Source of the DNA: Ramlibacter pallidus
Lineage (GTDB): Bacteria; Pseudomonadota; Gammaproteobacteria; Burkholderiales; Burkholderiaceae_C
DNA length: 64,000 nt
Direction: 5' to 3'
Assembly: GCF_015070875.1 (NCBI RefSeq)
Contig: NZ_JADDIV010000005.1
Location: 186,001-250,000 of the forward strand
This document shows positions 47,624 to 55,965 of the stretch, piece by piece. The translations under genes were made by a program, and so were the position numbers. The notes under the pieces are model-generated. The model searched no databases, was not told where the DNA came from, and saw only the letters and a list, made by a program, of their open reading frames with translations. How positions within the stretch are numbered: the stretch's first letter is position 1; each line of letters begins with the position of its first letter.

Positions 47624-50086
47624 ATGGGGTCCCCGGACGCCCCCGGTGCCTTCGCCGAAGCATGGATGCAGGGGAAGGGCTGGACCGCTTTCCCGTTCCA
47701 GCAGGAGGCGTGGCAAGCCATTGCGGAAGGCCGCAGCGGCATGCTGCATGCCACCACCGGCTCGGGCAAGACCTACGCGGTGTGGCTCGGCATGCTGGAC
47801 GCTCTGCTGCGCGCGCATCCGCGGGGCCGTGGCGCCGAACCGCTGCGCGTGATCTGGCTGACGCCGATGCGCGCGCTTGCGTCGGACACGGCGAAGGCGC
47901 TGGCCGCTCCGCTGCGCGACCTGGCCCCGGCCTGGACGATCGGCCTGCGCACCGGCGACACGCCTTCGGCGGAGCGTGCGCGGCAGGACCGGCGCATGCC
48001 CACCGTGCTGGTGACGACGCCCGAGTCGCTGACGCTCATGCTGACCCGCGAACACGCGCGCGACGAGCTGTCCGGCGTCGAGTACGTCGTGATCGACGAG
48101 TGGCACGAGCTGATCGGCAGCAAGCGGGGCGTGCAGGCCCAGCTGGCGCTGGCGCGGCTGCGCACCTTCCACCCGGGCCTGGTGACCTGGGGGCTCAGTG
48201 CCACCCTCGGCAACCTCGAGAACGCGATGGAGGTGCTGTGCGCGCCCGACCCCGTGCCGGCGCCGCGGCTGGTGCAGGGCCGCATCGACAAGACGCTGGT
48301 GATCGACACGCTGATCCCGCCCGACCCGGGCAAGTATTCCTGGGCCGGCCACCTCGGCGCCCGCATGCAGCTGCCCGTGGTGGAGGAGATCGGGCGTTCG
48401 GGGACCACGCTGGTGTTCACCAACGTGCGCTCGCAGGCCGAGGTCTGGTACCAGCTGCTGCTGGAGGCGCGGCCGGACTGGGCCGGCCACATTGCGCTGC
48501 ACCACGGATCCCTGGACAAGGCGACCCGGGAGTGGGTGGAGCAGGGGCTCAAGGAAGGCACGCTGCGCGCGGTGGTCGCGACGTCGTCGCTCGACCTGGG
48601 CGTGGACTTCCTGCCGGTGGAGCGCGTGCTGCAGATCGGCTCGGCCAAGGGAGTCGCGCGCATGATGCAGCGGGCGGGCCGCAGCGGCCATGCGCCGGGG
48701 CGGGCGAGCCGCGTCACGCTGGTGCCGACCAACACGATGGAGATCATCGAGGCCGCGGCGGCCCGTTGGGCCGCGCGCACCGGGCGCGTGGAGAAGCGCA
48801 TCCCGCCCGACAAGCCGCTCGACGTGCTGGTGCAGCACCTGGTCACCGTGGCGCTGGGCGGCGGCTTCCGCGCCGACGCGCTGTATGCCGAGGTCGCGAG
48901 CGCGTGGACCTACCGGACGCTCACCCGCGCGGAGTTCGACTGGGCGCTGGCCTTCTGCGAGCAGGGCGGCGACAGCCTCGGCGCCTATCCCGAGTACCAC
49001 CGCATCGTGGCCGACGCAGAGGGCGTGTACCGCGTCCGGGACACGGGCGTCGCGCGCCGCCACCGCCTCGGCGTGGGCACCATCGTCAGCGACGCGGCGA
49101 TCTCGGTGAAGTACCTGACGGGCGCCAGCATCGGCACCATGGAGGAGGGCTTCATCGCCCGGCTGAAGCCCGGCGACTGCTTCTTCTTCGCCGGCCGCCT
49201 GCTGGAGTTCGTGCGGGTGCGCGACATGGCCGCCTACGTGCGCAAGGCGACGAAGAACAAGGGGACCGTGCCGACCTGGATGGGCAGCAAGATGGCGCTG
49301 TCCACCGAGCTGAGCGATGCGGTGCTGGAGATGATGCAGGATGCGGCCCAGGGCGACTTCCACGAACCCGAGCTCGAGGCGGCGCGGCCCATGCTGCTGA
49401 CGCAGCAGCGGCTGTCGAAGATCCCCACGCCGCATACGCTGCTGGTCGAAGGCTTCCGTTCGCGCGAAGGTCAGCACCTGTACATCTATCCCTTCGCGGG
49501 CCGCAACGTGCACCTGGGCCTGGGAAGCCTGCTCGCCTGGCGGCTGGCGCGCGACAAGCCGAACACCTTCAGCATCTCCATCAACGACTACGGCTTCGAA
49601 CTGGTGAGCGCCGAGCCCTTCGACGTGGAGCCGGTGACGAGCCAGGCCGTGTTCTCCGGCACCGACCTGCTGCACGACGTGCTGGCCTCGCTCAACTCCT
49701 CGGAGCTCGCGCAGCGGCGCTTCCGCGAGATCGCGCGGGTGGCCGGGCTCATCTCCACCGGCTATCCCGGGCAGCCGAAAAGCACGCGCCAGCTGCAGGC
49801 CTCCAGCGCGCTGTTCTTCGAGGTATTCCGCAAGTACGACGCCGGCAACCTGCTGCTGACCCAGGCGGAGAAGGAAGTGCTGAGCCAGGAGCTGGAGATC
49901 TCCCGCCTGGCGGGCACGCTGGAACGCATGCGCGCGAAGCGCCTGGACTTCGTCGCGCTGCGCCACCCCAGCCCGATGAGCCTGCCGCTGATGGTGGAGC
50001 GCTTCCGCGAGAAGCTGTCGACCGAGCAGCTGTCGCAACGCCTCGACCGGATCCTGCGCGACATGGAAGGCGACGCCTCCGCCTGA
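47624..50086 (+). CDS. Ligase-associated DNA damage-response DEXH helicase (Lhr type)
   Basis: An 820-residue superfamily 2 helicase of the Lhr-core type. Walker A ATTGSGKT at 43-50, the DExH box DEWH at 158-161, SAT at 192-194, and motif VI QRAGRSGH at 349-356; the winged-helix and Lhr-specific C-terminal part follows. It unwinds DNA or RNA-DNA hybrids with 3'-5' polarity in studied homologues. Its partners Exo and Lig are at 31580 and 34679; the usual downstream PdeM gene is not here. The ATG at 47624 is one base after the MarR stop. Confidence 0.92.
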   Translation: MGSPDAPGAFAEAWMQGKGWTAFPFQQEAWQAIAEGRSGMLHATTGSGKTYAVWLGMLDALLRAHPRGRGAEPLRVIWLTPMRALASDTAKALAAPLRDLAPAWTIGLRTGDTPSAERARQDRRMPTVLVTTPESLTLMLTREHARDELSGVEYVVIDEWHELIGSKRGVQAQLALARLRTFHPGLVTWGLSATLGNLENAMEVLCAPDPVPAPRLVQGRIDKTLVIDTLIPPDPGKYSWAGHLGARMQLPVVEEIGRSGTTLVFTNVRSQAEVWYQLLLEARPDWAGHIALHHGSLDKATREWVEQGLKEGTLRAVVATSSLDLGVDFLPVERVLQIGSAKGVARMMQRAGRSGHAPGRASRVTLVPTNTMEIIEAAAARWAARTGRVEKRIPPDKPLDVLVQHLVTVALGGGFRADALYAEVASAWTYRTLTRAEFDWALAFCEQGGDSLGAYPEYHRIVADAEGVYRVRDTGVARRHRLGVGTIVSDAAISVKYLTGASIGTMEEGFIARLKPGDCFFFAGRLLEFVRVRDMAAYVRKATKNKGTVPTWMGSKMALSTELSDAVLEMMQDAAQGDFHEPELEAARPMLLTQQRLSKIPTPHTLLVEGFRSREGQHLYIYPFAGRNVHLGLGSLLAWRLARDKPNTFSISINDYGFELVSAEPFDVEPVTSQAVFSGTDLLHDVLASLNSSELAQRRFREIARVAGLISTGYPGQPKSTRQLQASSALFFEVFRKYDAGNLLLTQAEKEVLSQELEISRLAGTLERMRAKRLDFVALRHPSPMSLPLMVERFREKLSTEQLSQRLDRILRDMEGDASA

Positions 50087-50195
50087 CCGCGGCTCTGCGC
50101 TTCTCCTACAGCCGGTTCATCCGTGCCCCGACCCGCGCCCCCGCACCCCGTGCCTAGAGTGGCGTCAACGAAGGAACGTTGTCGGGAGCAAGAAG

Positions 50196-50636
50196 ATGCA
50201 GTTCAAGGATCTGGGCCGGATGGCGCTGGGAGCGTCGTCGCTGGCGGTGCTGCTGGCGCTGGGCGCATGCGGCGACCGCATCGAGGACACCGACATGCCG
50301 GTGCCCGAGCAGGCGAACGTGGAGATCAACCGGCAGGGCATGGACGGCGCGAAGCAATCCGAAGCCGCCGCCGGCGTGGACAACGACGGTGCCGTTCGAA
50401 TGGGCGTGGGCGACACGAGCGTGATGGACCCGGACGTGCTGATCGCGGAGCAGGTGAAGGCGGCACTGGCCTCCAACCCGGACTTCGGCGCGCTGAAGAT
50501 CGACGTGCACAGCGAGGACGGCGAAGTCACGCTGCGCGGCCGCGCGCCGGACCCGGCGGCCAAGGAGCGCGCCACCGACATCGCGCGCAGCGTGCGCGAG
50601 GTCAAGGGCGTGGACAACCAGCTCACGCTCGGCTGA
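50196..50636 (+). CDS. BON-domain lipoprotein
   Basis: A 146-residue secreted protein with a lipobox (LLALGAC, C at about residue 25) and a C-terminal BON domain (about 82-146; VKAALASNPDFGALKIDVHSEDGEVTLRGRAPDPAAKERA). BON domains bind phospholipid surfaces, as in OsmY. The region between is acidic and probably disordered. A TCCTAC half-site occurs about 90 bp upstream. It is a likely envelope-stress protein. Confidence 0.85.
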   Translation: MQFKDLGRMALGASSLAVLLALGACGDRIEDTDMPVPEQANVEINRQGMDGAKQSEAAAGVDNDGAVRMGVGDTSVMDPDVLIAEQVKAALASNPDFGALKIDVHSEDGEVTLRGRAPDPAAKERATDIARSVREVKGVDNQLTLG

Positions 50637-50660
50637 GGGCGCCCGCCCGCAACCCGCGAG

Positions 50661-50683
50661 AAGGCCGCTCAAGCGGCCTTTTT
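50661..50683. terminator. Bidirectional terminator between BON and metallopeptidase genes
   Basis: Perfect 8-bp stem AAGGCCGC / GCGGCCTT with loop TCAA, followed on the plus strand by TTTTT region (50679-50683). It ends the BON transcript. The TCA of the loop is the minus-strand TGA stop of the convergent metallopeptidase gene, so the hairpin also covers that gene's 3' end. Confidence 0.8.
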
Positions 50684-51811
50684 CACGGGCGTGGCCGACG
50701 CACCCTGCTGCGGCTGCGCGCCCTGCGAACGCGACGCGGAGCGCGTCTCGCAGATCACGTCGTGCACGTAGCGCAGCTTCTCCAGCGCACCGGGGGAGAG
50801 CGCGAACGGATAGGCGTCCTCCTGGCCCAGGCTGCGGTTCAGGCTGTTCACCAGCAGCGTGAGCGGCACCCACTGCTCCACCAGCACGTCGAAATCGGGC
50901 TGGCCGGTCTCCAGCGGATTGACCACGTCTTCCACCTCCAGGTCCTGGCCCGGGACCGTGAGGCGCATGTTGTACGAGGCGGCCGTCTCCAGCAGGTCCA
51001 CCATGTGCAGGTAGTGGGCCCAGGTCTCGGCCCAGTCCTCCCAGGGGTGCGCCGTGGCGTACTGGCTCACGAAGCGGTCCTGCCATCCCTCGGTGGTGCC
51101 GCCCCGCTCGTAGTGCGCCTGCAAGGCCTGGGCATAGTCCTGCTGCTCGTCGCCGAAGACCTGCCGGAACGCTTCGGTGCGGCCCCCTTCGTCGATCAGC
51201 CGGTCCCAGTAGTAGTGGCCGGATTCGTGCCGGAAGTGCCCGAGCAGGGTCCGGTAGGGCTCGTGCATCTGCAGCCGGCGCCGCACCCGTTCGTCGTCGT
51301 CCGCTTCGGCCACGTTGATCGTGATGAGACCGGCGGCATGGCCCGTCATCACCGGCTGGCCGGGCAGGTCCGCGAGGAAGTCGAACTGCGGGCCGTCGGC
51401 GGCGCCGTCCGGCGGGCAGGTCGCGACCAGGCCCAGCTTCGCGAGCGTGTAGAACAGCCGGCGCTTGGCGGTTTCGACCTTCACCCAGCGCCCGGGGTTC
51501 TCCGGCTGCGACAGGTCGGGGATGGTGCGCGACAGCCGGCAGGCGACGCAGAACGCGTTGGGGTCATTCGCCGGCACGGCGAAGTTGCAGCCGTTCTGCG
51601 CATGGTTGCCGCAGCGGCGGTAGCGCGCCGGCGCGGCCTTCCTGCCGCGCACGCGGGGACGCCAGAGTTCCTGGCCGTCCCCGGCCACGGGCTCGATCGC
51701 CGCGATGTTCAGGCGGTCCGGCAGGAAGGCGAGGGCGCTCTCGCACTGCAGGCAGCTCACGTTCTCGAAGAACACGGGATGGCCGCAGAACTGGCAATGG
51801 AAGGTCTTCAT
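50669..51811 (-). CDS. Putative zinc-ribbon/HExxH metallopeptidase
   Basis: A 380-residue protein with an N-terminal zinc-ribbon (C6-x2-C9, C20-x2-C23) and a second Cys set (C67, C75, C88, C91), then a metallopeptidase-like domain with HESGHYYWD (H195, E196, H199). It matches the 'putative zinc-binding metallopeptidase' family, common in Burkholderiales. The C-terminus is Gln/Ala/Ser-rich. AAAGGAAGAAG lies before the ATG at 51809-51811. Function unknown; no signal peptide, so cytoplasmic. It belongs to a stress-protein neighbourhood. Confidence 0.82.
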   Translation of the reverse strand: MKTFHCQFCGHPVFFENVSCLQCESALAFLPDRLNIAAIEPVAGDGQELWRPRVRGRKAAPARYRRCGNHAQNGCNFAVPANDPNAFCVACRLSRTIPDLSQPENPGRWVKVETAKRRLFYTLAKLGLVATCPPDGAADGPQFDFLADLPGQPVMTGHAAGLITINVAEADDDERVRRRLQMHEPYRTLLGHFRHESGHYYWDRLIDEGGRTEAFRQVFGDEQQDYAQALQAHYERGGTTEGWQDRFVSQYATAHPWEDWAETWAHYLHMVDLLETAASYNMRLTVPGQDLEVEDVVNPLETGQPDFDVLVEQWVPLTLLVNSLNRSLGQEDAYPFALSPGALEKLRYVHDVICETRSASRSQGAQPQQGASATPVKKAA

Positions 51812-51837
51812 CTTCTTCCTTTTCGTGGCACACAAAA

Positions 51838-51871
51838 GGAAAAAGGCAGGCGCCCGGACGGCCGCCTGCCT
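51838..51871 (-). terminator. Terminator after the BON gene (minus strand)
   Basis: On the minus strand AGGCAGGCG / CGCCTGCCT (9 bp, 10-nt loop) is followed by TTTTCC. It ends the BON gene at 51915-52232. A second tandem hairpin (CGGGCGGCC / GGCCGCCCG) lies at 51878-51897. Confidence 0.75.
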
Positions 51872-51914
51872 CTTGCCCGGGCGGCCGGGGCCGCCCGTGG
51901 TACTGCAACGTGCC

Positions 51915-52232
51915 TTACGGACGGACGACCAGGTTGTTGCGCACTTCGCGCACGCCCTTGGTGCTGGCGGCGATGCGGCCGGCCATGTCCTTCTCGGTCT
52001 GCGACTTCGCGAAGCCCGACAGGGCCACGGTGCCGTTCAGCGTGTCGACGTTGATCGACAGGCCGCCGGTGCTCTTGTCCTCGAGCAGCTTGGCCTTGAC
52101 GGCGGTGGTGATGGCGCGGTCGTCGACGTACGTCGCGGCGTCCGTCTGGCCGCGCATGACTGCGCAGCCCGTGGTGCCGATGACGGTGATGCCGGTGAGG
52201 ATCGCGAGAGCGATGGCGCGGGTCTGTTTCAT
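51915..52232 (-). CDS. BON-domain lipoprotein
   Basis: A 105-residue protein. Signal peptide with lipobox GTTGC near residue 21, then a single BON domain (ITTAVKAKLLEDKSTGGLSINVDTLNGTVALSGFAKSQTEKDMAGRIAAS). This is the OsmY/Kbp-like envelope stress type. AAGGAAGGGAG precedes the ATG. It is flanked by other small membrane proteins in the same direction; a regulated stress role is inferred. Confidence 0.88.
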   Translation of the reverse strand: MKQTRAIALAILTGITVIGTTGCAVMRGQTDAATYVDDRAITTAVKAKLLEDKSTGGLSINVDTLNGTVALSGFAKSQTEKDMAGRIAASTKGVREVRNNLVVRP

Positions 52233-52327
52233 GGGGAACTCCCTTCCTTGGGTCGTTTGTAGGTCAGTGCGGTGGTTGCAGGGAGCAGGCCGGGAAGCCG
52301 CACCGTTCTTCCCGGCCTGCGTTTCAC

Positions 52328-52789
52328 TCATTTCCATTCCGGACGCTGCGCGTCCTTCCGGTAGTCGGCCGCGGACATCGCCGCGGTGAAGAGGTGGGAC
52401 ATCTGCGAGGACTTCAGCAGCGCCACCAACAGGGTCGTCAGCGAGATCAGCCGCCACGGGCGCACGAAGGTCAGTGCCGCGCCGGCCGCCAGCGAGATGG
52501 CGAGCAGCTGCACCGGCTTGCGCCGGGCGTAGCCGCGCATCAGCGGGGAAGCGAGTTCGACCGCCATCTGCGCGGGGTGGTAGCGCCACCAGGTGCGCAC
52601 CACGTGCTTGAGGTGGCCGAACCAGCCGCCGCCGGGCTCGTAGGGTTCGTCGTCGCGCCAGTCGTCGTCGGCGCCGGTGGCGAAGCCCTGCGTGGTTTCC
52701 TCGCGCGGGTCATGGTGGCGCTGCCGCCGGGCCACGTGCTCCATGATGGCCTGCCGGCTGCGCGCGAGCTTGTCCGAAGCCTCGCTCAT
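52328..52789 (-). CDS. Hypothetical membrane protein of stress cluster
   Basis: A 153-residue protein with a charged N-terminal half (rich in His, Asp and Arg: HVARRQRHHDPREETTQGF) and one or two hydrophobic segments near the middle (VQLLAISLAAGAALTFV and WRLISLTTLLVALL). No known family recognised. The gene sits between the holin-like gene and a BON gene in the same direction (25 bp after the former), so it likely belongs to the same cell-envelope stress set. Function unknown. Confidence 0.65.
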   Translation of the reverse strand: MSEASDKLARSRQAIMEHVARRQRHHDPREETTQGFATGADDDWRDDEPYEPGGGWFGHLKHVVRTWWRYHPAQMAVELASPLMRGYARRKPVQLLAISLAAGAALTFVRPWRLISLTTLLVALLKSSQMSHLFTAAMSAADYRKDAQRPEWK

Positions 52790-52814
52790 GCGAGAACCTC
52801 CCTCTGTGCGGCGC

Positions 52815-53189
52815 TCATGAACGGGCACCGATCGCGCGCAGGGCCTGCGCATCGGCGTCGAGCTGCGCCTTCAGCTCGGTGAAGGCCTTCTCCGGCAGCG
52901 GCTTGCGCGCCGCGCTGAACCCGACCAGTGCGAGCGCCAGCGGGATCGCGGGCACGAGCACGAAGGCCCAGTGGAACTGGTCCTGGATCGCCGCCAGCAT
53001 CACGGCCACGCCCGCCAGGATCAGGAACACCAGGGCGGAAAACAGCGTCACGCCCCAGGCGACGGCCCGCTTGGCCACCTCCTTGCCGACGGACGACGCT
53101 TCCTCGCGCATCAGCGAGGCGTATCCCGCCACGTGTTCCATCACCAGCTCGGGCTTGGCCACGAGCACGGAGAAGATCGGATGCAGCAT
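52815..53189 (-). CDS. Phage-holin-3-6-like membrane protein (DUF1469)
   Basis: A 124-residue protein with two predicted spans (about 48-68 and 74-92). EHVAGYASLMREEASSVGKEVAKRAVAWGVTLFSALVFLILAGVAVMLA is typical of the putative phage-holin superfamily III/DUF1469, which in bacteria are usually stress or envelope proteins rather than real holins. It is part of the run DUF1328-YqjD-holin-hypothetical-BON. The DNA shows no other phage gene. Confidence 0.82.
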   Translation of the reverse strand: MLHPIFSVLVAKPELVMEHVAGYASLMREEASSVGKEVAKRAVAWGVTLFSALVFLILAGVAVMLAAIQDQFHWAFVLVPAIPLALALVGFSAARKPLPEKAFTELKAQLDADAQALRAIGARS

Positions 53190-53200
53190 GGGGCCCGGAC

Positions 53201-53470
53201 TCAGAAGTAGCGGGCGTTGTCGCGGCGGTGGCGCAGCGCGATCACGACACCGGCCACGACGGCACCGACCGCGGCGGCGACCAGCGCCGACTTCAGCGGG
53301 TGCTCGGCGACGTAGTCCTTGCCGGTGCGAGCGTAGTCGCCCATGTAGCGGGAAGCGACGGAGGCGCGGTCCGACACGCCGGACCGCAGATCCCTCATGG
53401 TGCTGCTGGCGCGTTCCAGCGCATCGGAAGCCAACTTGCGGGTGCTGTCGAGCGGATGGATGTCGTTCAT
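53201..53470 (-). CDS. YqjD/ElaB-type DUF883 membrane protein
   Basis: An 89-residue membrane protein with a helical N-terminus and a C-terminal span (HPLKSALVAAAVGAVVAGVVIAL) plus a basic tail, the DUF883 layout. E. coli relatives YqjD and ElaB are RpoS-controlled and bind ribosomes at the inner membrane. A similar function here is inferred. It is a neighbour of DUF1328 and a holin-like gene. Confidence 0.85.
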   Translation of the reverse strand: MNDIHPLDSTRKLASDALERASSTMRDLRSGVSDRASVASRYMGDYARTGKDYVAEHPLKSALVAAAVGAVVAGVVIALRHRRDNARYF

Positions 53471-53502
53471 GTCGGGTCCTCTGTTTGTTGGTGGGGCTGG
53501 GC

Positions 53503-53667
53503 CTAGGACTTGCGCGCGAGGCTGATCACGAAGGCGGCGGCCGCCAGCGCGACGAACACGAAGAACAGCAATTTCGCGATGCTCGCCGCGCCCGCCGCGA
53601 TGCCGCCGAAGCCCAGCACCGCCGCGATGAGGGCGATGACCAGGAAGACGACGGCGTAATGCAACAC
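53503..53667 (-). CDS. DUF1328 small membrane protein
   Basis: A 54-residue two-span protein: [54 protein letters not shown] in outline, with a GTG start at 53665-53667. It is the usual DUF1328 length. Its role is unknown, but such proteins cluster with BON and CsbD stress proteins. It lies first in the minus-strand cluster and carries upstream the palindrome at 53782-53821. GGAG precedes the start. Confidence 0.85.
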   Translation of the reverse strand: MLHYAVVFLVIALIAAVLGFGGIAAGAASIAKLLFFVFVALAAAAFVISLARKS

Positions 53668-53781
53668 GGGGGCTCTCCTCGGAAGATCAGGTTCTGCGCA
53701 CAGGCACGCAGGCAAGTTCGTGCCTGCGGCTAGCTTAGGCATATGCGCCGACGCCAAGATCAGGGCCGGGCGTGACCGCGT

Positions 53782-53821
53782 GTAGTCGGTCTCCTAGGTC
53801 CCCGCGTAGGACGGCGACTAC
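53782..53821. promoter_or_regulatory. Inverted repeat upstream of DUF1328
   Basis: A 7-bp inverted repeat GTAGTCG / CGACTAC encloses CCTAGG and GTAGGAC; the TCCTA and TAGGA units inside are part of the motif seen at 56422. It lies in the 165-bp gap between the kinase gene's end and DUF1328. Regulatory function inferred. Confidence 0.4.
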
Positions 53822-53832
53822 GGCCGGCCCGG

Positions 53833-55203
53833 TCAGGCGGCGGCAGCGGCCTGCGCGGCGGGCTTGGGCAGCGATGCGAGGATGCGCGCGCCCGTGCCCG
53901 GCCGGGAGTGCACGGTCAGGCGTCCGCCGGCGGCTTCGACGCGATGCCGCATGCCGGCCAGGCCATGCGTGGAAGGCCGGATGGTGCCGACGTCGAAGCC
54001 GCGCCCGTTGTCGCGGATCTCGACTTCCACGTGGTTGCTGTAGTCGCGCAGGCTGATGCCGACCTGCGTCGCCTCCGCGTACTTGCCGACGTTGGTCAGC
54101 GACTCCTGCACGATGCGGTACACGGTGAGCTGCACCTGTTCGTCGAGCTCCACCGCCTCGAGGCTGCTCGCCACCTCGATGCCCGAGCGTTCCGAGAATT
54201 CGCGCGCGAGGATCTCGAGCGCGGCGGTCAGCCCCAGGTTGGCCAGCGAGGACGGCCGCAGGTCTTCGATGATGCGGCGCTTCAGCGCGATGCCGCTGTT
54301 GAGGGTTTCCGTCAGGTGCTGCAACCGCTGCGTGATCTCCGGTTGCGGCGTGCCCAGCTTGGACTTGAGGCGCGCGACATCCAGCTTGGCGGCCGTGAGC
54401 AGCGCGCCGAGTTCGTCGTGCAGTTCGCGGGCCAGGTGGCCGCGCTCCTCCTCGCGCACCTGCTGCAGGTGCGTGGCCAGTTGCGCCAGCGAAGCGGTGC
54501 GCTCGCGCACCTGGCTTTCCAGCAGGTCGCGCTCCTGCTGCAGCGCGGCCTGCTGCTGCTCGTCGGCGAGCTTGAGGCGAGTGGTCTGCCGCAGGTACAG
54601 CGCGAAGGCGAAGAGCGCTGCCGCCGCCACCAGCGCGATGCCGAGCCGGGCGAGGCGCAGGGACTGGTGCACCTGCGACTGCGCGCTGTCCATCGAAGCC
54701 GTGGCGCTCTGGGTCAGGCGCCCCGCCTGGCTGCGGATGGCGTCCATGTGTTCCTTGCCGATGTCGGTCATCAGCACGAACTTCCACGCCTCCTCGTTGC
54801 CCTGCTTGCGCATGCGCACCGACAGGTCCATCTCGGCGAGCTTGCGCTGCACGTTGCGCGTGAGCTGGGCGAGGGTCGCGGACTCCGGCGCCTCGGCCGG
54901 GTAGTTGCTGCGCATCTTCTCCAGGTTGTGGCTGAGTTCGGCCACCGCCGCGTTGTACGGCTCCAGGTAGCGCGGGTCGCCCGTCAGCAGGTAGCCGCGG
55001 GAGCCGGTCTCGGCGTCCAGGACGTTCTGCAGCAGCTGGTTCACCGAGTCCCGCGTGCGGGTGTACTCTTCGATTCTTTCCAGGGCCCGGGCGGACTGGT
55101 GGTACCCGGTTTCGTTGATACCGATGAGCACGAGAGCGGCCAGCAGCGCCAGGACGAGGCTGATCGCCCCACGGGTGGAGCGGAAAGATGACGGCAGTTT
55201 CAC
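53833..55203 (-). CDS. CHASE3 sensor histidine kinase (NarL/LuxR type)
   Basis: A 456-residue membrane kinase. Span 1 at about 13-32, periplasmic CHASE3 domain, span 2 at about 187-205, then a coiled coil, HisKA_3 domain with H262 (LARELHDELGALLTAAKLD), and a HATPase region with N box (LTNVGKYAE) and G box (DNGRGFDVG). It is divergent from the LuxR-type response regulator, its likely partner. GTG start at 55201-55203; downstream starts would cut the first span. The last residues are Ala-rich. Confidence 0.9.
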   Translation of the reverse strand: MKLPSSFRSTRGAISLVLALLAALVLIGINETGYHQSARALERIEEYTRTRDSVNQLLQNVLDAETGSRGYLLTGDPRYLEPYNAAVAELSHNLEKMRSNYPAEAPESATLAQLTRNVQRKLAEMDLSVRMRKQGNEEAWKFVLMTDIGKEHMDAIRSQAGRLTQSATASMDSAQSQVHQSLRLARLGIALVAAAALFAFALYLRQTTRLKLADEQQQAALQQERDLLESQVRERTASLAQLATHLQQVREEERGHLARELHDELGALLTAAKLDVARLKSKLGTPQPEITQRLQHLTETLNSGIALKRRIIEDLRPSSLANLGLTAALEILAREFSERSGIEVASSLEAVELDEQVQLTVYRIVQESLTNVGKYAEATQVGISLRDYSNHVEVEIRDNGRGFDVGTIRPSTHGLAGMRHRVEAAGGRLTVHSRPGTGARILASLPKPAAQAAAAA

Positions 55204-55222
55204 CCTAAAGACTCACTGATGT

Positions 55223-55251
55223 GAATAAAATCCGCGCACGTCATGACTCAA
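55223..55251 (-). promoter_or_regulatory. Sigma-70-type promoter for the kinase gene
   Basis: On the minus strand TTGAGT (55246-55251) and TTATTC (55223-55228) are separated by 17 bp, 19 bp before the GTG start. The predicted transcript leader would be very short, near ten bases. Pattern match only. Confidence 0.4.
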
Positions 55252-55313
55252 GGGTAGGCCATTTCCATCCGGAAGTGGGGCACAATGAAACAGCTTGACG
55301 TAGAAGGTGAAGC

Positions 55314-55946
55314 ATGATCAAAGTGGGCATTGTGGACGACCACGCCATCGTGCGGTCGGGCCTCAAACAGTTCTTTTCCGAGCAAGTCGACCTGCGGGTC
55401 GTCGGCGAGGCATCGAGCGGTCGCGAGGCCATCGACCTCGTGAGGACGACCGAGATGGACGTCCTCGTCATGGATCTCTCCATGCCGGGGCAGAGCGGCA
55501 TCGACGCGCTGGGGATGATCCGTGCGAAAGCACCCGACGTCGGGATCCTGATCCTCTCCGGCTACCCGGAAGAGCATTACGCGATGAACCTGATCCGGCA
55601 GGGCGCGAGCGGCTACCTGAACAAGGAATGCGAGCCGATGGAGATCGTCAACGCGATCCGCACCATCGCGCTGGGCCGCCGCTACATCTCGCCGGCCGTG
55701 GCCGAACTGCTGGCGCAGCAGCTCAATCGCAAGGAAGGCGGCGCGCCGCACGAGCAGCTGTCCGAACGCGAGTTCCAGGTGTTCCTGAAGCTGGCCAAGG
55801 GCGAAACCGCCGGCGACATCGCCAAGGCGCTGTCGCTGTCCGTGAAGACGGTGAGCACGTACCGCACGCGCCTGATGGAGAAGATGAACCTCTCCTCCAA
55901 CAGCGACCTCACGTACTACGCGCTGAAGAACAAGCTGATCGACTGA
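55314..55946 (+). CDS. NarL/LuxR-family response regulator
   Basis: A 210-residue two-domain regulator. Receiver domain with D8/D9, phosphorylation site D54 (VMDLSMPG) and K near 105 (YLNKECEP); linker; and C-terminal LuxR-type HTH (LSEREFQVFLKLAKGETAGDIAKALSLSVKTVSTYRTRLMEKM). It is divergent from the CHASE3 kinase and probably its target. GAAGGTGAAG precedes the ATG. Confidence 0.95.
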   Translation: MIKVGIVDDHAIVRSGLKQFFSEQVDLRVVGEASSGREAIDLVRTTEMDVLVMDLSMPGQSGIDALGMIRAKAPDVGILILSGYPEEHYAMNLIRQGASGYLNKECEPMEIVNAIRTIALGRRYISPAVAELLAQQLNRKEGGAPHEQLSEREFQVFLKLAKGETAGDIAKALSLSVKTVSTYRTRLMEKMNLSSNSDLTYYALKNKLID

Positions 55947-55948
55947 AA

Positions 55949-55965
55949 CCCGCCGCTCAGGCGGG
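55949..55965. terminator. Hairpin between the convergent regulator genes
   Basis: CCCGCC / GGCGGG with a GCTCA loop lies between the stop codons of the LuxR-type regulator (plus) and the single-domain regulator (minus). On the minus strand it is followed by TTTC only, so its terminating power is weak. Confidence 0.5.

Noticed and set aside
52815..53189. Holin-like protein as sign of a prophage
   Set aside because: No other phage gene, integrase or attachment site is near; DUF1469-type proteins are common host membrane proteins.
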